This document shows positions 29,234 through 38,568 of a stretch of 45,112 nt of DNA, one piece after another. The stretch is from the NCBI GenBank assembly GCA_005893265.1, contig VBOX01000086.1:1-45112 (forward strand). Direction: 5' to 3'. The first letter of the stretch is position 1; each line of letters opens with the position of its first letter. Below the pieces are notes generated by a model that did no database searches, was not told the origin of the DNA, and saw nothing but the letters and a program-made list of their open reading frames with translations. The DNA is from Candidatus Eiseniibacteriota bacterium. GTDB taxonomy: Bacteria > Eisenbacteria > RBG-16-71-46 > SZUA-252. The position numbers and the translations under genes were made by a program.

Positions 29234-30359
29234 CGCCGGGGCGATTCGCGTGCTGATCGCCGCCGGAGGAACCGGCGGGCATCTCTATCCGGGCCTTGCC
29301 ATCGCGGAGGAGTGGATGCGGACGCATCCCGATTCGAAGGTGGTGTTCGTGGGAACGAGTCGCGGGCCGGAAACACAGGCGGTCCCGCGCGCCGGGTTCG
29401 AGCTCACGACCATCTCGGCACGAGGGTTCCCGCGCCGTCCCGGTTTGGGGTGGTTTCGCGCCGTGTTCGGGCTGGGGAGGGCCTTGGTGCAATCGTTCCG
29501 TCTGGTCGTGGATTTCAAACCGCACGTGGTTGTGGGAACCGGGAGCTATGTGAGCGCTCCGGTGGTGTTGATCGCGAGGCTCTTCGGGATCCCCGTGATC
29601 ATTCAGGAGCAGAATTCCATTCCTGGCGCCACGAACCGCTGGCTCAACCTGGTCGCGACCGAGGTGCACATCAGCTTCGTGGAATCCCGAGGGTATTTTC
29701 GCCGAAAGAACAACCTCCGCGTCTCGGGGAATCCCATACGTCGGTCCCTTCTCCAGCAGGACCGGCTGAGCGCGTATGAGGCGTTCGGGTTGGATCCCCA
29801 GAAGCGGACGCTCTTCGTGTTCGGGGGAAGCCGCGGCGCGCAGAGCATCAACCGGGCCGTCCAGGGCGCGCTCGAGCGCTGGAAGGGCCTCACCCAGCTC
29901 CAGGTGATCTGGCAGACGGGTTCGGACGATTTCGAGGCGATCCGCGAGCGCTTTCAGAACTTTCCGCTCCGGGTACAAGTCTTCGCCTACCTCGAGGCGA
30001 TCGAGAAGGCCTATGCGGTCGCGGACCTCGCGATCTGCCGAGCGGGCGCGATGACCATCGCCGAGCTGGCCGCCTCCGGCGTCCCCGCGATTCTCGTGCC
30101 CTACCCGTATGCAACGCGGGACCATCAGACCCACAACGCGCGGGGGCTCCTGGACCGTGACGCCGCCGAAGTCATCGCGGACAAGGACCTGGATCCCGAG
30201 GTCCTCGCCGCCAAGGTCGAGGCTCTGCTTCGCGACGAGCCGCGGCTTCGCCGATTGGCGAGGAACGCGCGGGCGTTCGCGCGGATCGATGCCGCTCAGC
30301 GAATCGCGCGTTCCATGGACCAGCTCGTCCATGCGAGCCCGATCCCGCGTGAAAGCTAA
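29223..30359 (+). CDS. murG: UDP-GlcNAc--lipid I GlcNAc transferase MurG
   Basis: VLIAAGGTGGHLYPGLAIAEE, EQNSIPGATNRWL, FGGSRGAQSINRAV, CRAGAMTIAELAASGVPAILVPYPYATRDHQTHNARGL. Confidence 0.95.
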   Translation: MAGSAGAIRVLIAAGGTGGHLYPGLAIAEEWMRTHPDSKVVFVGTSRGPETQAVPRAGFELTTISARGFPRRPGLGWFRAVFGLGRALVQSFRLVVDFKPHVVVGTGSYVSAPVVLIARLFGIPVIIQEQNSIPGATNRWLNLVATEVHISFVESRGYFRRKNNLRVSGNPIRRSLLQQDRLSAYEAFGLDPQKRTLFVFGGSRGAQSINRAVQGALERWKGLTQLQVIWQTGSDDFEAIRERFQNFPLRVQVFAYLEAIEKAYAVADLAICRAGAMTIAELAASGVPAILVPYPYATRDHQTHNARGLLDRDAAEVIADKDLDPEVLAAKVEALLRDEPRLRRLARNARAFARIDAAQRIARSMDQLVHASPIPRES

Positions 30360-30365
30360 GTTCGC

Positions 30366-31733
30366 ATGTACGGAAGAATTCGTCGGATTCACCTCGTGGG
30401 GATTGGCGGAAGCGGAATGAGCGGGATCGCGGAGGTGCTTCTGAATCTGGGCTACCAGGTGTCGGGATCGGACGTGAAGGAATCCGAACCGGTGGCGCGG
30501 CTTCGCTCGCTCGGCGCGCGCGTCTTCATTGGCCACCGTGCCGAACAGGTGGAAGGGGTCGACGTGGTCGTCGCCTCGACGGCGATCGCGGAAGCGAATG
30601 CGGAAATCCTTCGCGCGCACGAGCGCGCCATCCCGGTGATTCCGCGCGCGGAGATGCTCGCCGAGCTGATGCGAATCAAGTACTCGGTCGCCGTCGCCGG
30701 GGCGCATGGGAAGACAACGACCACGTCGATGGTCGGGGAGCTTCTCGCGCACGGCGGGCTCGACCCGACGGTGATCGTCGGGGGCCGGGTCCGTGCGGTC
30801 GGCGCACACGCGCGGCTCGGGAAGGGGCCCTTCCTGGTCGCCGAAGCCGACGAGAGCGACGGGAGCTTCCTCCTGCTCAACCCAACGATCGCGGTGGTGA
30901 CGAACATCGACGCCGAGCATCTCGACTACTACAAGGATCTGGCCCACGTGCAGGAGACGTTTCTCGATTTTGTGAATCGCGTTCCCTTCTACGGCACGGT
31001 CGTTCTGCCGCATGACGATCCCAACGCCGAGCCGCTTCGGTCACGGGTGAAGCGCCGTCTGCTCACGTACGGATTCTCGGAGGGCGCGGACTTCCGTGGC
31101 TCCGAGCTCCACGTCGATGGGCGGGGCGTCCGATTCAGCCTGAACGCGCGGGGGCGGGACGAGGGCGTATTCGACCTTCGGATCAGCGGCAAGCACAACG
31201 CTCGAAACGCGCTGGCCGCGATCGTCGCCGGCTGGGAGCTGGGAATTCCCATTTCCAAGATTCGCGAAGCGCTCCACGAGTTCAGCGGCGTGAGCCGCCG
31301 GCTCGAGGTCCGTGGGGAAGTGAGGGGCGCGCTCTGGGTGGACGACTACGGTCACCACCCGACCGAAATCGAAGCCGCGATCCAGGCCCTCCGCGAAACC
31401 TACGGGCGGAGGATCGTCGCCGTGTTTCAACCGCACCGATTCACGAGGACGAAGGCGCTGCGCGACCGGTTCACGACCTGCTTCGCCGGCGTGTCGGAGC
31501 TCGTGCTCCTTCCGATCTACCCGGCGGGCGAACCCCCGATTCCCGGCATCGCCTCCGAGATTCTGGCCGATGGGATCCGCGCGAACGGCGCCGCGACGGT
31601 GCGGATGGCCGCGGATTTCGGCCAGGCCGCGAAGATCGCACGCGAAATCCTGCGCGAGGGGGATCTCCTGGTCACGATCGGCGCCGGGGACGTCTACCGC
31701 GTGGGGGAGCTGGCGCGGGGAGGCTCCGCGTGA
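30366..31733 (+). CDS. murC: UDP-N-acetylmuramate--L-alanine ligase MurC
   Basis: IHLVGIGGSGMSGIAEVL, VAGAHGKTTTTSMVGELL, VVTNIDAEHLDYY, DDYGHHPTEIEAAI, FQPHRFTRTKAL. Confidence 0.96.
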   Translation: MYGRIRRIHLVGIGGSGMSGIAEVLLNLGYQVSGSDVKESEPVARLRSLGARVFIGHRAEQVEGVDVVVASTAIAEANAEILRAHERAIPVIPRAEMLAELMRIKYSVAVAGAHGKTTTTSMVGELLAHGGLDPTVIVGGRVRAVGAHARLGKGPFLVAEADESDGSFLLLNPTIAVVTNIDAEHLDYYKDLAHVQETFLDFVNRVPFYGTVVLPHDDPNAEPLRSRVKRRLLTYGFSEGADFRGSELHVDGRGVRFSLNARGRDEGVFDLRISGKHNARNALAAIVAGWELGIPISKIREALHEFSGVSRRLEVRGEVRGALWVDDYGHHPTEIEAAIQALRETYGRRIVAVFQPHRFTRTKALRDRFTTCFAGVSELVLLPIYPAGEPPIPGIASEILADGIRANGAATVRMAADFGQAAKIAREILREGDLLVTIGAGDVYRVGELARGGSA

Positions 31734-31764
31734 GCGCGCGCCGCGTCCGGGAAGGGGGGAGCAC

Positions 31765-32598
31765 GTGAGGGTGGGTTGCCGCACGACCGCAAGGCTCAAG
31801 CTCCCCGAGAGGCGGCGGCGCAATCGAAGGATCGCCGCCTACGCGGTCCTCGCGGCCCTGGCCCTCTGGGGGCTCACGGGGCTCGCGCGTCCCGCCGCTC
31901 GCGTGCTCGGCACACTACCCCTGTTCCAGGCGGGACGGGTCGAGGTGACCGGCCTTCTCTACCTCACGCGGGAGGAGGTTCGGCCGTCGATCCCCGTGAG
32001 CGAGGGAGAGAGTCTCTTCAACGTGCGTCCGGCGGAGATCATTCGCGCCGTGACACGGAATGCGAGAATCGAGAGCGCGTCGGTACAGCTCCTTCCTGCG
32101 GCGGTCCGGGTTTCGGTCCGCGAGCGCCGGCCGTTCGTGCTTGTGAACGCCGAGGGTCTCCTGGAGGTGGATTCGACCGGGACCATCCTGCCCCCGCTTG
32201 CCAGGGGGCTGATCGCCGACCGCCCGGTGGTCACCGGTCTTTCGATCCTGGCGCGTCGCCCGGGCGCGCGCGTGAACCTGCCGCGCTTCGACGACGTCCT
32301 CCGCGTCGTAACGCTCCTCGAGTCGCCGGACGTGGCGCTCCTGCCTGAGATTTCGGAAATCGTGGTGAGTGATCCCCGGTGGTTCGTCCTGCGAACCTCC
32401 CGGGATCAGATCCCGATCCTGATCGATCCGAAGGGGTTGACGCCGCGCTGCATGAGGGCGCTGGCGGCGACCCTTCGCGATTTGCGGGATCGCGATCGAC
32501 GGGTTCTAGGTTTGGACGCTCGATATCGGGGACAGGTGATCGTGCGGTGCGCTCCCGACAGCTTGGGCGAGGCACCGGCGGTGCGGGACAAGGTGTAA
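31765..32598 (+). CDS. ftsQ: Cell division protein FtsQ
   Basis: One N-terminal TM, POTRA-like FQAGRVEVTGLLYLTREEVRPSIPVSEGESLFNV; position between murC and ftsA; GGGGGGA 4 nt before GTG 31765. Confidence 0.85.
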   Translation: MRVGCRTTARLKLPERRRRNRRIAAYAVLAALALWGLTGLARPAARVLGTLPLFQAGRVEVTGLLYLTREEVRPSIPVSEGESLFNVRPAEIIRAVTRNARIESASVQLLPAAVRVSVRERRPFVLVNAEGLLEVDSTGTILPPLARGLIADRPVVTGLSILARRPGARVNLPRFDDVLRVVTLLESPDVALLPEISEIVVSDPRWFVLRTSRDQIPILIDPKGLTPRCMRALAATLRDLRDRDRRVLGLDARYRGQVIVRCAPDSLGEAPAVRDKV

Positions 32599-32612
32599 TT
32601 GGAGGGGGACTG

Positions 32613-33842
32613 ATGGCGGAAGCGAGAATCTACGCTGGGCTGGACATCGGCACGACGAAGATCACCGCCATTGTCGCAGAGCCGGAGGAGGACGGGGAAG
32701 GGATCCGCGTCATCGGCGTGGGCACCGCGCCTTCGGACGGGCTCAAACGCGGCGTGGTCGTGAATCTGGAGAAGACGACCCGGTCGATTCAGTATGCGGT
32801 TCAGGAAGCGGAGCGCATGTCGGGCCGGACGATCCGTGGCGTGTTCGCCGGGATCGCGGGGGACCACATTCGCGGGATCAACAGCCGCGGCGTGATCGCC
32901 GTGTCGCGCAAGGACGCGGAGATACGCCCGCACGACCTGGAACGGGTCATCGAGGCGGCCAAGGCCGTCGCGATCCCCGCCGACCGGGAAATCCTTCATG
33001 TCTTGCCGCAGGAGTTCATCGTCGACGACCAGGACGGCATCCGCGACCCGGTCGGGATGTCGGGCGTGAGACTCGAGGCGGAGGTCCACATCATCACCGG
33101 GGCCGCGTCCGCGTGCCGCAACGTCATTCGCGCGGCGGAGCGCGCCGGGCTCGAGGTGGAGGAGCTGGTGCTGGAGCCGCTCGCTTCGGCGGACGCGGTT
33201 CTGACGCAGGACGAGCGCGACCTGGGCGTCGCGCTGCTCGATATCGGGGGAGGAACCACCGATGTCGCGATTTTCTATGAGGGGAGCGTGCGCCACACCG
33301 CGGTCATCGGACTCGGAGGCTCCAACGTGACGAACGACCTCGCGATCGGACTCAGAACCCCGGTCGAGCGCGCCGAGCAGCTCAAGCTTCAAAGCGGATG
33401 CGCGCTCACGTCGATGGTGCGGCCCCAGGAGGTGGTGCAGGTGCCGAGCGTCGGAGGCCGCTCGGACCGCGAGGTGTCGCGGCACATGCTCGCCATGATG
33501 ATCGAGCCGCGTATCGAGGAGATCTTCGAGCTGAGCAAGAAGGAGATCCGCACGAACCACATCGCCGACCTGCTCGGCGCCGGCGTGGTGCTCACCGGAG
33601 GCGCCTCGTCGCTCATGGGCATGCCGGAGCTGGCGGAGCAGGTCTTCGACCTGCCGGTTCGTCGCGGATTCCCGATGGGGATCACCGGGTTGACGGAGGC
33701 GGTATGCGATCCACGATTTGCGACCGGCGTGGGGCTTGCGATCCACGCCCATTTGACGGGTGCGAGGCCGCACACGGCCGAGCGGGGGGTGCTGAGCCGT
33801 ATTTCATTCGGGTTGAAGCGGTGGATCGAGGAGCTGGTCTAA
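32613..33842 (+). CDS. ftsA: Cell division protein FtsA
   Basis: IYAGLDIGTTKITAIVAE, ALLDIGGGTTDVAIFYEG, GAGVVLTGGASSLMG; C-terminal amphipathic GLKRWIEELV. Confidence 0.95.
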   Translation: MAEARIYAGLDIGTTKITAIVAEPEEDGEGIRVIGVGTAPSDGLKRGVVVNLEKTTRSIQYAVQEAERMSGRTIRGVFAGIAGDHIRGINSRGVIAVSRKDAEIRPHDLERVIEAAKAVAIPADREILHVLPQEFIVDDQDGIRDPVGMSGVRLEAEVHIITGAASACRNVIRAAERAGLEVEELVLEPLASADAVLTQDERDLGVALLDIGGGTTDVAIFYEGSVRHTAVIGLGGSNVTNDLAIGLRTPVERAEQLKLQSGCALTSMVRPQEVVQVPSVGGRSDREVSRHMLAMMIEPRIEEIFELSKKEIRTNHIADLLGAGVVLTGGASSLMGMPELAEQVFDLPVRRGFPMGITGLTEAVCDPRFATGVGLAIHAHLTGARPHTAERGVLSRISFGLKRWIEELV

Positions 33843-33869
33843 TCCAGCGGAGGAGGGAGGAGTCGAGCG

Positions 33870-35099
33870 ATGCTTGAGTTGATTGATGACGGGAAGGCTG
33901 TGTTGGGTGCCTCGATCAAGGTGATCGGAGTCGGGGGGGCGGGAGGAAACGCGGTGAACCGGATGATCCAGTCCGGACTGCAGGGGGTGGAGTTCATCGC
34001 CGCGAACACCGACGCCCAGGTGTTGGACCAATCGCTCAGCCCGAGGAAGCTGCAGCTCGGGGCGGGCATCACGAAGGGGCTCGGCTCGGGAGCGAATCCC
34101 AACGTCGGGCGGGATGCGGCGGAGGAGGATGAAGCGAACATCGCCGAGGCGCTCGAGGGAGCCGACATGGTCTTCGTGACCGCGGGGATGGGGGGAGGCA
34201 CGGGCACGGGTGCGGCGCCGGTGGTCGCACGCATCGCCCGGACGCAGGGCGCGCTCACCGTCGCGGTCGTAACCCGCCCCTTCGAGTTCGAGGGGCGGCG
34301 CAGAATGCAGCTCGCGGACGATGGTTTGCGGGAGCTTCGGGAACGGGTCGACACGCTGATCGTCATTCCGAACCAGAGGCTTCTCACGATCGTCGATCGC
34401 ACCACGCCGCTCAAGGAGGCATTCCGGGTGGCGGATCAGGTCCTGCATCACGCGACCAAGGGGATCTCGGATCTCATCACCGTTCCCGGCCTCGTGAACC
34501 TGGACTTCGCGGACGTGAAGACGGTCATGGTCGAGCGCGGAAACGCGCTGATGGGTGCCGGGCACGCGACCGGCCCGAACCGCGCGTACGAAGCCGCCCA
34601 GTCGGCGGTCTCCAGCCCGCTTCTCGACGATGTTTCGATCTCCGGGGCCGAGGCGCTCCTCGTGAACGTCACGGGCGGAGAATCGATGACGCTCCACGAG
34701 ATCAACGAAGCGGTCACGGTGGTGGTCGACGCCGCGGGCCATGACGCCAACGTCATCTTCGGAGCGGTCATCGACGAGCATATGGGTGACGGGCTCTCGA
34801 TCACGGTGATCGCGACGGGATTCGGAAAGGGGGAGGCGAGGCAGAAGCCGCTCGCCATGCCGGCGCCCCATGCACCGGCGCCTCGGATCTACGAGATGGA
34901 CCCGCGCGAGCGCGCCGCGAGGCCGGTCACGGCTCGACCATCGCTCGAGGATCCCACCCCGGAGGAAGAAGGTGTCGTGGCGGGCGCGCGCCCCGGCTAT
35001 CGGATGTCGCCCGGGTCGCCGCGCCGTCCGTTCGGCGGCAGGGCGATCACGCGGGACAACATGGACGTGCCGGCCTTCATGCGGAAGCAGATGGATTAA
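33870..35099 (+). CDS. ftsZ: Cell division GTPase FtsZ
   Basis: [58 protein letters not shown]-terminal peptide [12 protein letters not shown]. Confidence 0.98.
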   Translation: MLELIDDGKAVLGASIKVIGVGGAGGNAVNRMIQSGLQGVEFIAANTDAQVLDQSLSPRKLQLGAGITKGLGSGANPNVGRDAAEEDEANIAEALEGADMVFVTAGMGGGTGTGAAPVVARIARTQGALTVAVVTRPFEFEGRRRMQLADDGLRELRERVDTLIVIPNQRLLTIVDRTTPLKEAFRVADQVLHHATKGISDLITVPGLVNLDFADVKTVMVERGNALMGAGHATGPNRAYEAAQSAVSSPLLDDVSISGAEALLVNVTGGESMTLHEINEAVTVVVDAAGHDANVIFGAVIDEHMGDGLSITVIATGFGKGEARQKPLAMPAPHAPAPRIYEMDPRERAARPVTARPSLEDPTPEEEGVVAGARPGYRMSPGSPRRPFGGRAITRDNMDVPAFMRKQMD

Positions 35100-35100
35100 C

Positions 35101-35117
35101 GCCCGCGCGACGCGGGC
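35101..35117. terminator. GC hairpin directly after ftsZ
   Basis: GCCCGCG-CGA-CGCGGGC 7-bp stem starting 1 nt after the ftsZ stop; no clear T-run. Confidence 0.4.
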
Positions 35118-35138
35118 TCAGGAACTTAGGGAGAAGCG

Positions 35139-35171
35139 AGCGCGCCCGGGCTTAAACGGTTCGGGCGCGCT
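35139..35171. terminator. Long GC hairpin overlapping the 3' end of rpmB, between convergent ftsZ and rpmB
   Basis: AGCGCGCCCG (35139-35148) pairs with CGGGCGCGCT (35162-35171). Confidence 0.4.
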
Positions 35172-35376
35172 GGGCTTCCTTGGCGCGCATGCCCTTCTGG
35201 ACGGCGCCGGAGCGGATGCAGCGCGTGCAAACCCGCATCGTGCGCGGCCTTCCTTGCACCACCGCACGCACGGTCTGTAGATTTACTTCCCAGCGGCGTT
35301 TGGTGACGTTGTGGGCGTGACTCACGTTCTGCCCGTGTAGGACGCCCTTGCCGCAGATGTCGCAGGTCCTAGCCAT
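35152..35376 (-). CDS. rpmB: 50S ribosomal protein L28
   Basis: MARTCDICGKGVLHGQNVSHAHNVTKRRWEVNLQTVRA...MRVCTRCIRSG; four-Cys (zinc) form; GAGGAGG ribosome-binding site upstream of the ATG. Confidence 0.95.
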   Translation of the reverse strand: MARTCDICGKGVLHGQNVSHAHNVTKRRWEVNLQTVRAVVQGRPRTMRVCTRCIRSGAVQKGMRAKEAQRARTV

Positions 35377-35406
35377 GAAACCTCCTCTGGATCATGAGAG
35401 CCTTCG

Positions 35407-35435
35407 AGTGTAGCCGGTCTGTCTTCCGCGGGCAA
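35407..35435 (-). promoter_or_regulatory. Candidate rpmB promoter TTGCCC-N17-TACACT
   Basis: On - strand, complement of 35430-35435 and 35407-35412; back-to-back with the recG promoter. Confidence 0.35.
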
Positions 35436-35440
35436 CCCGT

Positions 35441-35470
35441 TTGACACCGTGGCGGAATGCGCCCTAGCAT
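35441..35470 (+). promoter_or_regulatory. Candidate recG promoter TTGACA-N18-TAGCAT
   Basis: TTGACA 35441-35446, TAGCAT 35465-35470; ATG at 35478 lies 7 nt after the -10. Confidence 0.5.
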
Positions 35471-35477
35471 CGATCCA

Positions 35478-37550
35478 ATGGCTTCGTTCAGCGATCCCGT
35501 CCGCTACTTGAGCGGCGTCGGCCACGAGATGGCCCGGCGCCTGGCCAAACTCGAAATCCGCACCATCCGGGATCTCCTCTTCCACATTCCAAGAAGCTAC
35601 CTCGACCGGCGCACGGTCACGCCGATCGCCTTCCTCCGCCCGAACGAGGAGGCCTCTATCCTGGGCACGCTCGCGAGCGTTCGCCTCGAGCGGCGCCTGC
35701 GCGGGAGGCGCGACGTGGCCGGCGTCGTTCAGGACGGAACCGGCGCGTTGCGCATCGTGTGGTTCAATCAACCCTTCGTGGAGCGGTTGCTCCGGCCAGG
35801 GGAGCGGTACTTCTTCTCCGGATCGGTGCAGCCGTTTCGCGGTTTGGAGATGCACAATCCTGAGTTCGAGCCCGATGAAGAGGGGGCCGAGCATCGGAAC
35901 CTCGCACGGGTCGCGCCGGTGTATGGGCTCACGGAGGGAATCACGCAGCGCTGGCTGCGCGCACGCGTTGCGGACGCGCTCCGCTCCCTGTCCGCGACGC
36001 CCGATCCGGTTCCACCCGAGTGGCGAAGGGCGCAGGCGCTTCCCGGCCTCCGGGAGGCGCTCGCCCAGGTCCACTTTCCCGAGCGACCGGAGGACGCGGA
36101 GCCAGCGCGGCGGCGGCTCGCGCTGGAGGAGCTCCTCGCATTGCAGGTGTCGCTGCAGTACGCGCGGGCGCGCCACCGCGGGCGCCGCGCGGCCCGGTCG
36201 CTCGAGCGCGGCGCCCCGCTCGCGGTCCGCTTTCGCGAATCGCTCCCGTTCACGCTCACGCGCTCGCAGCAGGAGGCTCTCGCGGCGATCGAGCGCGATC
36301 TGGATCGCGAGGTTCCCATGCGGCGGCTCCTGCTGGGGGACGTGGGCTCGGGAAAGACGGTCTTGGCCCTCGCCGCGGCGGTCCGCGCCGGAGGCGCCGG
36401 AATGCAGACGGCGATCCTGGCGCCGACCACCCTACTCGCCGAGCAGCACGCGGAAACGGCTGCTCGGCTCCTGGGCCCGGCCGGCCTTCGGTTCGCGCTC
36501 CTGACCGCCGCGACGCCGTCCAAGGAACGGGACCGGATCGCCGCGGGGGTGTCCTCGGGGGAGACCTCTCTCGTCATCGGAACCCACGCGCTCCTGGAAC
36601 GGGATCTCGGTTTCGGGTCCCTCGGGCTCGTCGTGGTCGACGAGCAGCACCGCTTCGGGGTCCGACAGCGCGTGTCGCTCGCGGCGAAGGGCAACGGAAT
36701 CCAGGACGCACACCTGCTCGTGCTCACGGCCACCCCAATCCCGCGCAGCCTCGCGATGACGCTTTATGGGGACCTGGACCTTTCCCTCCTCGCGGAAAAG
36801 CCCCCGGGGCGGGCTCCCGTACGTACGTCCTTCGTGCGCGCGGATGGGATTGAAATGCTGGCCCGCGTGCTCGGCGAAGAGACGAAGCGGGGAGGCAGCG
36901 CCTTCGTCGTGTATCCGGTGGTCGAGGAGAGCGAGACGCTCGATCTCAAGTCGGCCGCCGCGATGGCGCAGAAGCTGGCCCGCGTGGGATCGCTCGCGGA
37001 GGCGGGGGTCGTGCTCGTGCACGGCCGCCTCAAGCCGGCCGAGCGGCGGCTTGCGATCGAGCGCTTCCGCTCCGGGGAGGCGCGAATCCTCGTCGCGACG
37101 ACCGTGGTGGAAGTGGGGCTCGACATCCCCGACGCCACGCTCATCGTCATCGAGCACCCGGAACGATTCGGCCTGGCGCAGCTGCATCAGCTCCGGGGAC
37201 GAGTCGGCCGCGCCGACCGGCCGGGCCGTTGCGTGCTCCTCGTCGGAAGAGCCATCGGTGACGTCGCTCGGAAACGCCTGGAGATTTTCCGGCGCGTGGA
37301 AAACGGCCAGGAGCTTGCGGAGGAGGACCTGAAGCTCCGCGGCCCCGGCGAGCTGCTTGGAACGTCCCAGCACGGCTTCCCCGAGTTTCGCGCGGTAGAT
37401 CCGGTCGCGGACCTGGATCTCATCGAGGCGGCCCGGGGGCTGGCGAAAGAGGTACTCTCGAAGCAGGAAATCGAGGGGGACGAAGCTCGGCTCAAGACCT
37501 GGATCGAGGCGCACTTCGCGGGAGCGGAGCGCTATTTGGAGAGCGGGTAG
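35478..37550 (+). CDS. recG: ATP-dependent DNA helicase RecG
   Basis: RLLLGDVGSGKTVLALAAA, ILAPTTLLAEQH, VVDEQHRFGVRQR, LTATPIPRSLAMTLYGDLDLS, QLHQLRGRVGRADRPGRCVLL. An alternative in-frame start is at 35457. Confidence 0.96.
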   Translation: MASFSDPVRYLSGVGHEMARRLAKLEIRTIRDLLFHIPRSYLDRRTVTPIAFLRPNEEASILGTLASVRLERRLRGRRDVAGVVQDGTGALRIVWFNQPFVERLLRPGERYFFSGSVQPFRGLEMHNPEFEPDEEGAEHRNLARVAPVYGLTEGITQRWLRARVADALRSLSATPDPVPPEWRRAQALPGLREALAQVHFPERPEDAEPARRRLALEELLALQVSLQYARARHRGRRAARSLERGAPLAVRFRESLPFTLTRSQQEALAAIERDLDREVPMRRLLLGDVGSGKTVLALAAAVRAGGAGMQTAILAPTTLLAEQHAETAARLLGPAGLRFALLTAATPSKERDRIAAGVSSGETSLVIGTHALLERDLGFGSLGLVVVDEQHRFGVRQRVSLAAKGNGIQDAHLLVLTATPIPRSLAMTLYGDLDLSLLAEKPPGRAPVRTSFVRADGIEMLARVLGEETKRGGSAFVVYPVVEESETLDLKSAAAMAQKLARVGSLAEAGVVLVHGRLKPAERRLAIERFRSGEARILVATTVVEVGLDIPDATLIVIEHPERFGLAQLHQLRGRVGRADRPGRCVLLVGRAIGDVARKRLEIFRRVENGQELAEEDLKLRGPGELLGTSQHGFPEFRAVDPVADLDLIEAARGLAKEVLSKQEIEGDEARLKTWIEAHFAGAERYLESG

Positions 37551-37631
37551 AGAATCCCCGAAAGATGGGGCGCACGAAGCCGATAGAGTCATCGACCGCC
37601 TGTCCATTTCAGCTTCCGAAGGAGCGCATGG

Positions 37632-38555
37632 ATGCACGTTGAATGCAGCGCCTGCGGCGCTCGTTACGTTATCGCGGACGACAAGATCCCGGCACAAGGG
37701 GCGCGGGTCCGATGCCGAAAATGCCAGGCGGTCTTCTCGGTCGCGAGGCCGGAGGTGCCGGCGCCGACTGAGCTTCCGCTGATTCCTCCCTCTCCCCCTG
37801 AGCCCCGGCCCGCTCCCCCGGCCGCGCCCGGCGGGGCCTTCCTCGAGTCCTCGGCGCCATCGCCGCCGCCAGGGCGCCCTCCATCCGCTCCGGCGGATCC
37901 AACAGGCGACTCTCCTCCTACTCCCGAGAGGGGCTCCCCGCCCGACATTGAAAGGTTTGCGCCGTCCTTCGCCGAGCATCCACCGGCCGTGGGCGTCGAG
38001 TCCTCCCCCCGGCCTGAGTTTACGCGCGGGTACGAATCGGACATGCCGCGATCCGCGACAGCGCAGAGCGGGCCCCTGGTGGGCGAGCTCAGCGAGCCCG
38101 CGAGCGCTCCCGCGCAGCCTCTGGCCGCGCCAGCCGAGCCCAATCCGTTTGCCTCCGAACCGGGGCCGGCAGCGCCCAATCCGAGGCCGCCCGCGGCGGA
38201 GGCGCGCCCGTCCGCGCAGCAGGCAATGCCTTCCGCGGCGGTGGAACCGGGAGCCGCGGCGGGACGCTTTTCGGCCACAGCGGGAATACCGGAAGGGCTT
38301 CCGGAGGCGGAGCGCCTGAAGCACGAGCGCGCCCGCAGGCTCGCGCGCGTGCTTGCCTCGGACATCGCGATCTACAACAAGGAGAAACGCGACCGTGGGA
38401 TTAAGGATGGCAATCTGGTCGCGGTGCTTGGCTACGAGATCAAGAAGTCGTGGGAGGTCTATAAGGAGCGCGTGACCCCCGAGATGGCGAACTCCACGCC
38501 TTACTTCCGCGACGCGCTGAACGAAATGCTCGCGGAAGGAAAGAAGGTCTTCTAG
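37632..38555 (+). CDS. MJ0042-type zinc-finger protein with Pro/Ala/Glu-rich linker and conserved-looking C-terminal domain
   Basis: MHVECSACGARYVIADDKIPAQGARVRCRKCQAVFSV (CxxC...CxxC); ~170-residue low-complexity linker; C-terminal HERARRLARVLASDIAIYNKEKRDRGIKDGNLVAVLGYEIKKSWEVYKERV. Confidence 0.8.
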   Translation: MHVECSACGARYVIADDKIPAQGARVRCRKCQAVFSVARPEVPAPTELPLIPPSPPEPRPAPPAAPGGAFLESSAPSPPPGRPPSAPADPTGDSPPTPERGSPPDIERFAPSFAEHPPAVGVESSPRPEFTRGYESDMPRSATAQSGPLVGELSEPASAPAQPLAAPAEPNPFASEPGPAAPNPRPPAAEARPSAQQAMPSAAVEPGAAAGRFSATAGIPEGLPEAERLKHERARRLARVLASDIAIYNKEKRDRGIKDGNLVAVLGYEIKKSWEVYKERVTPEMANSTPYFRDALNEMLAEGKKVF

Positions 38556-38568
38556 CCGGCAGACCGCG

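Noticed and set aside
29148-31013. 621-aa minus-strand ORF opposite murG/murC
   Set aside because: Shadow ORF opposite two unmistakable Mur enzymes.
37551-37631. TAGAGT element (37584-37589) as a promoter for the zinc-finger gene
   Set aside because: No acceptable -35 at 16-19 nt spacing; short CCCC/GGGG hairpin nearby is too weak to call a terminator.
36432-38324. 630-aa minus-strand ORF opposite recG and the zinc-finger gene
   Set aside because: Shadow ORF spanning two sense genes; no family motifs.
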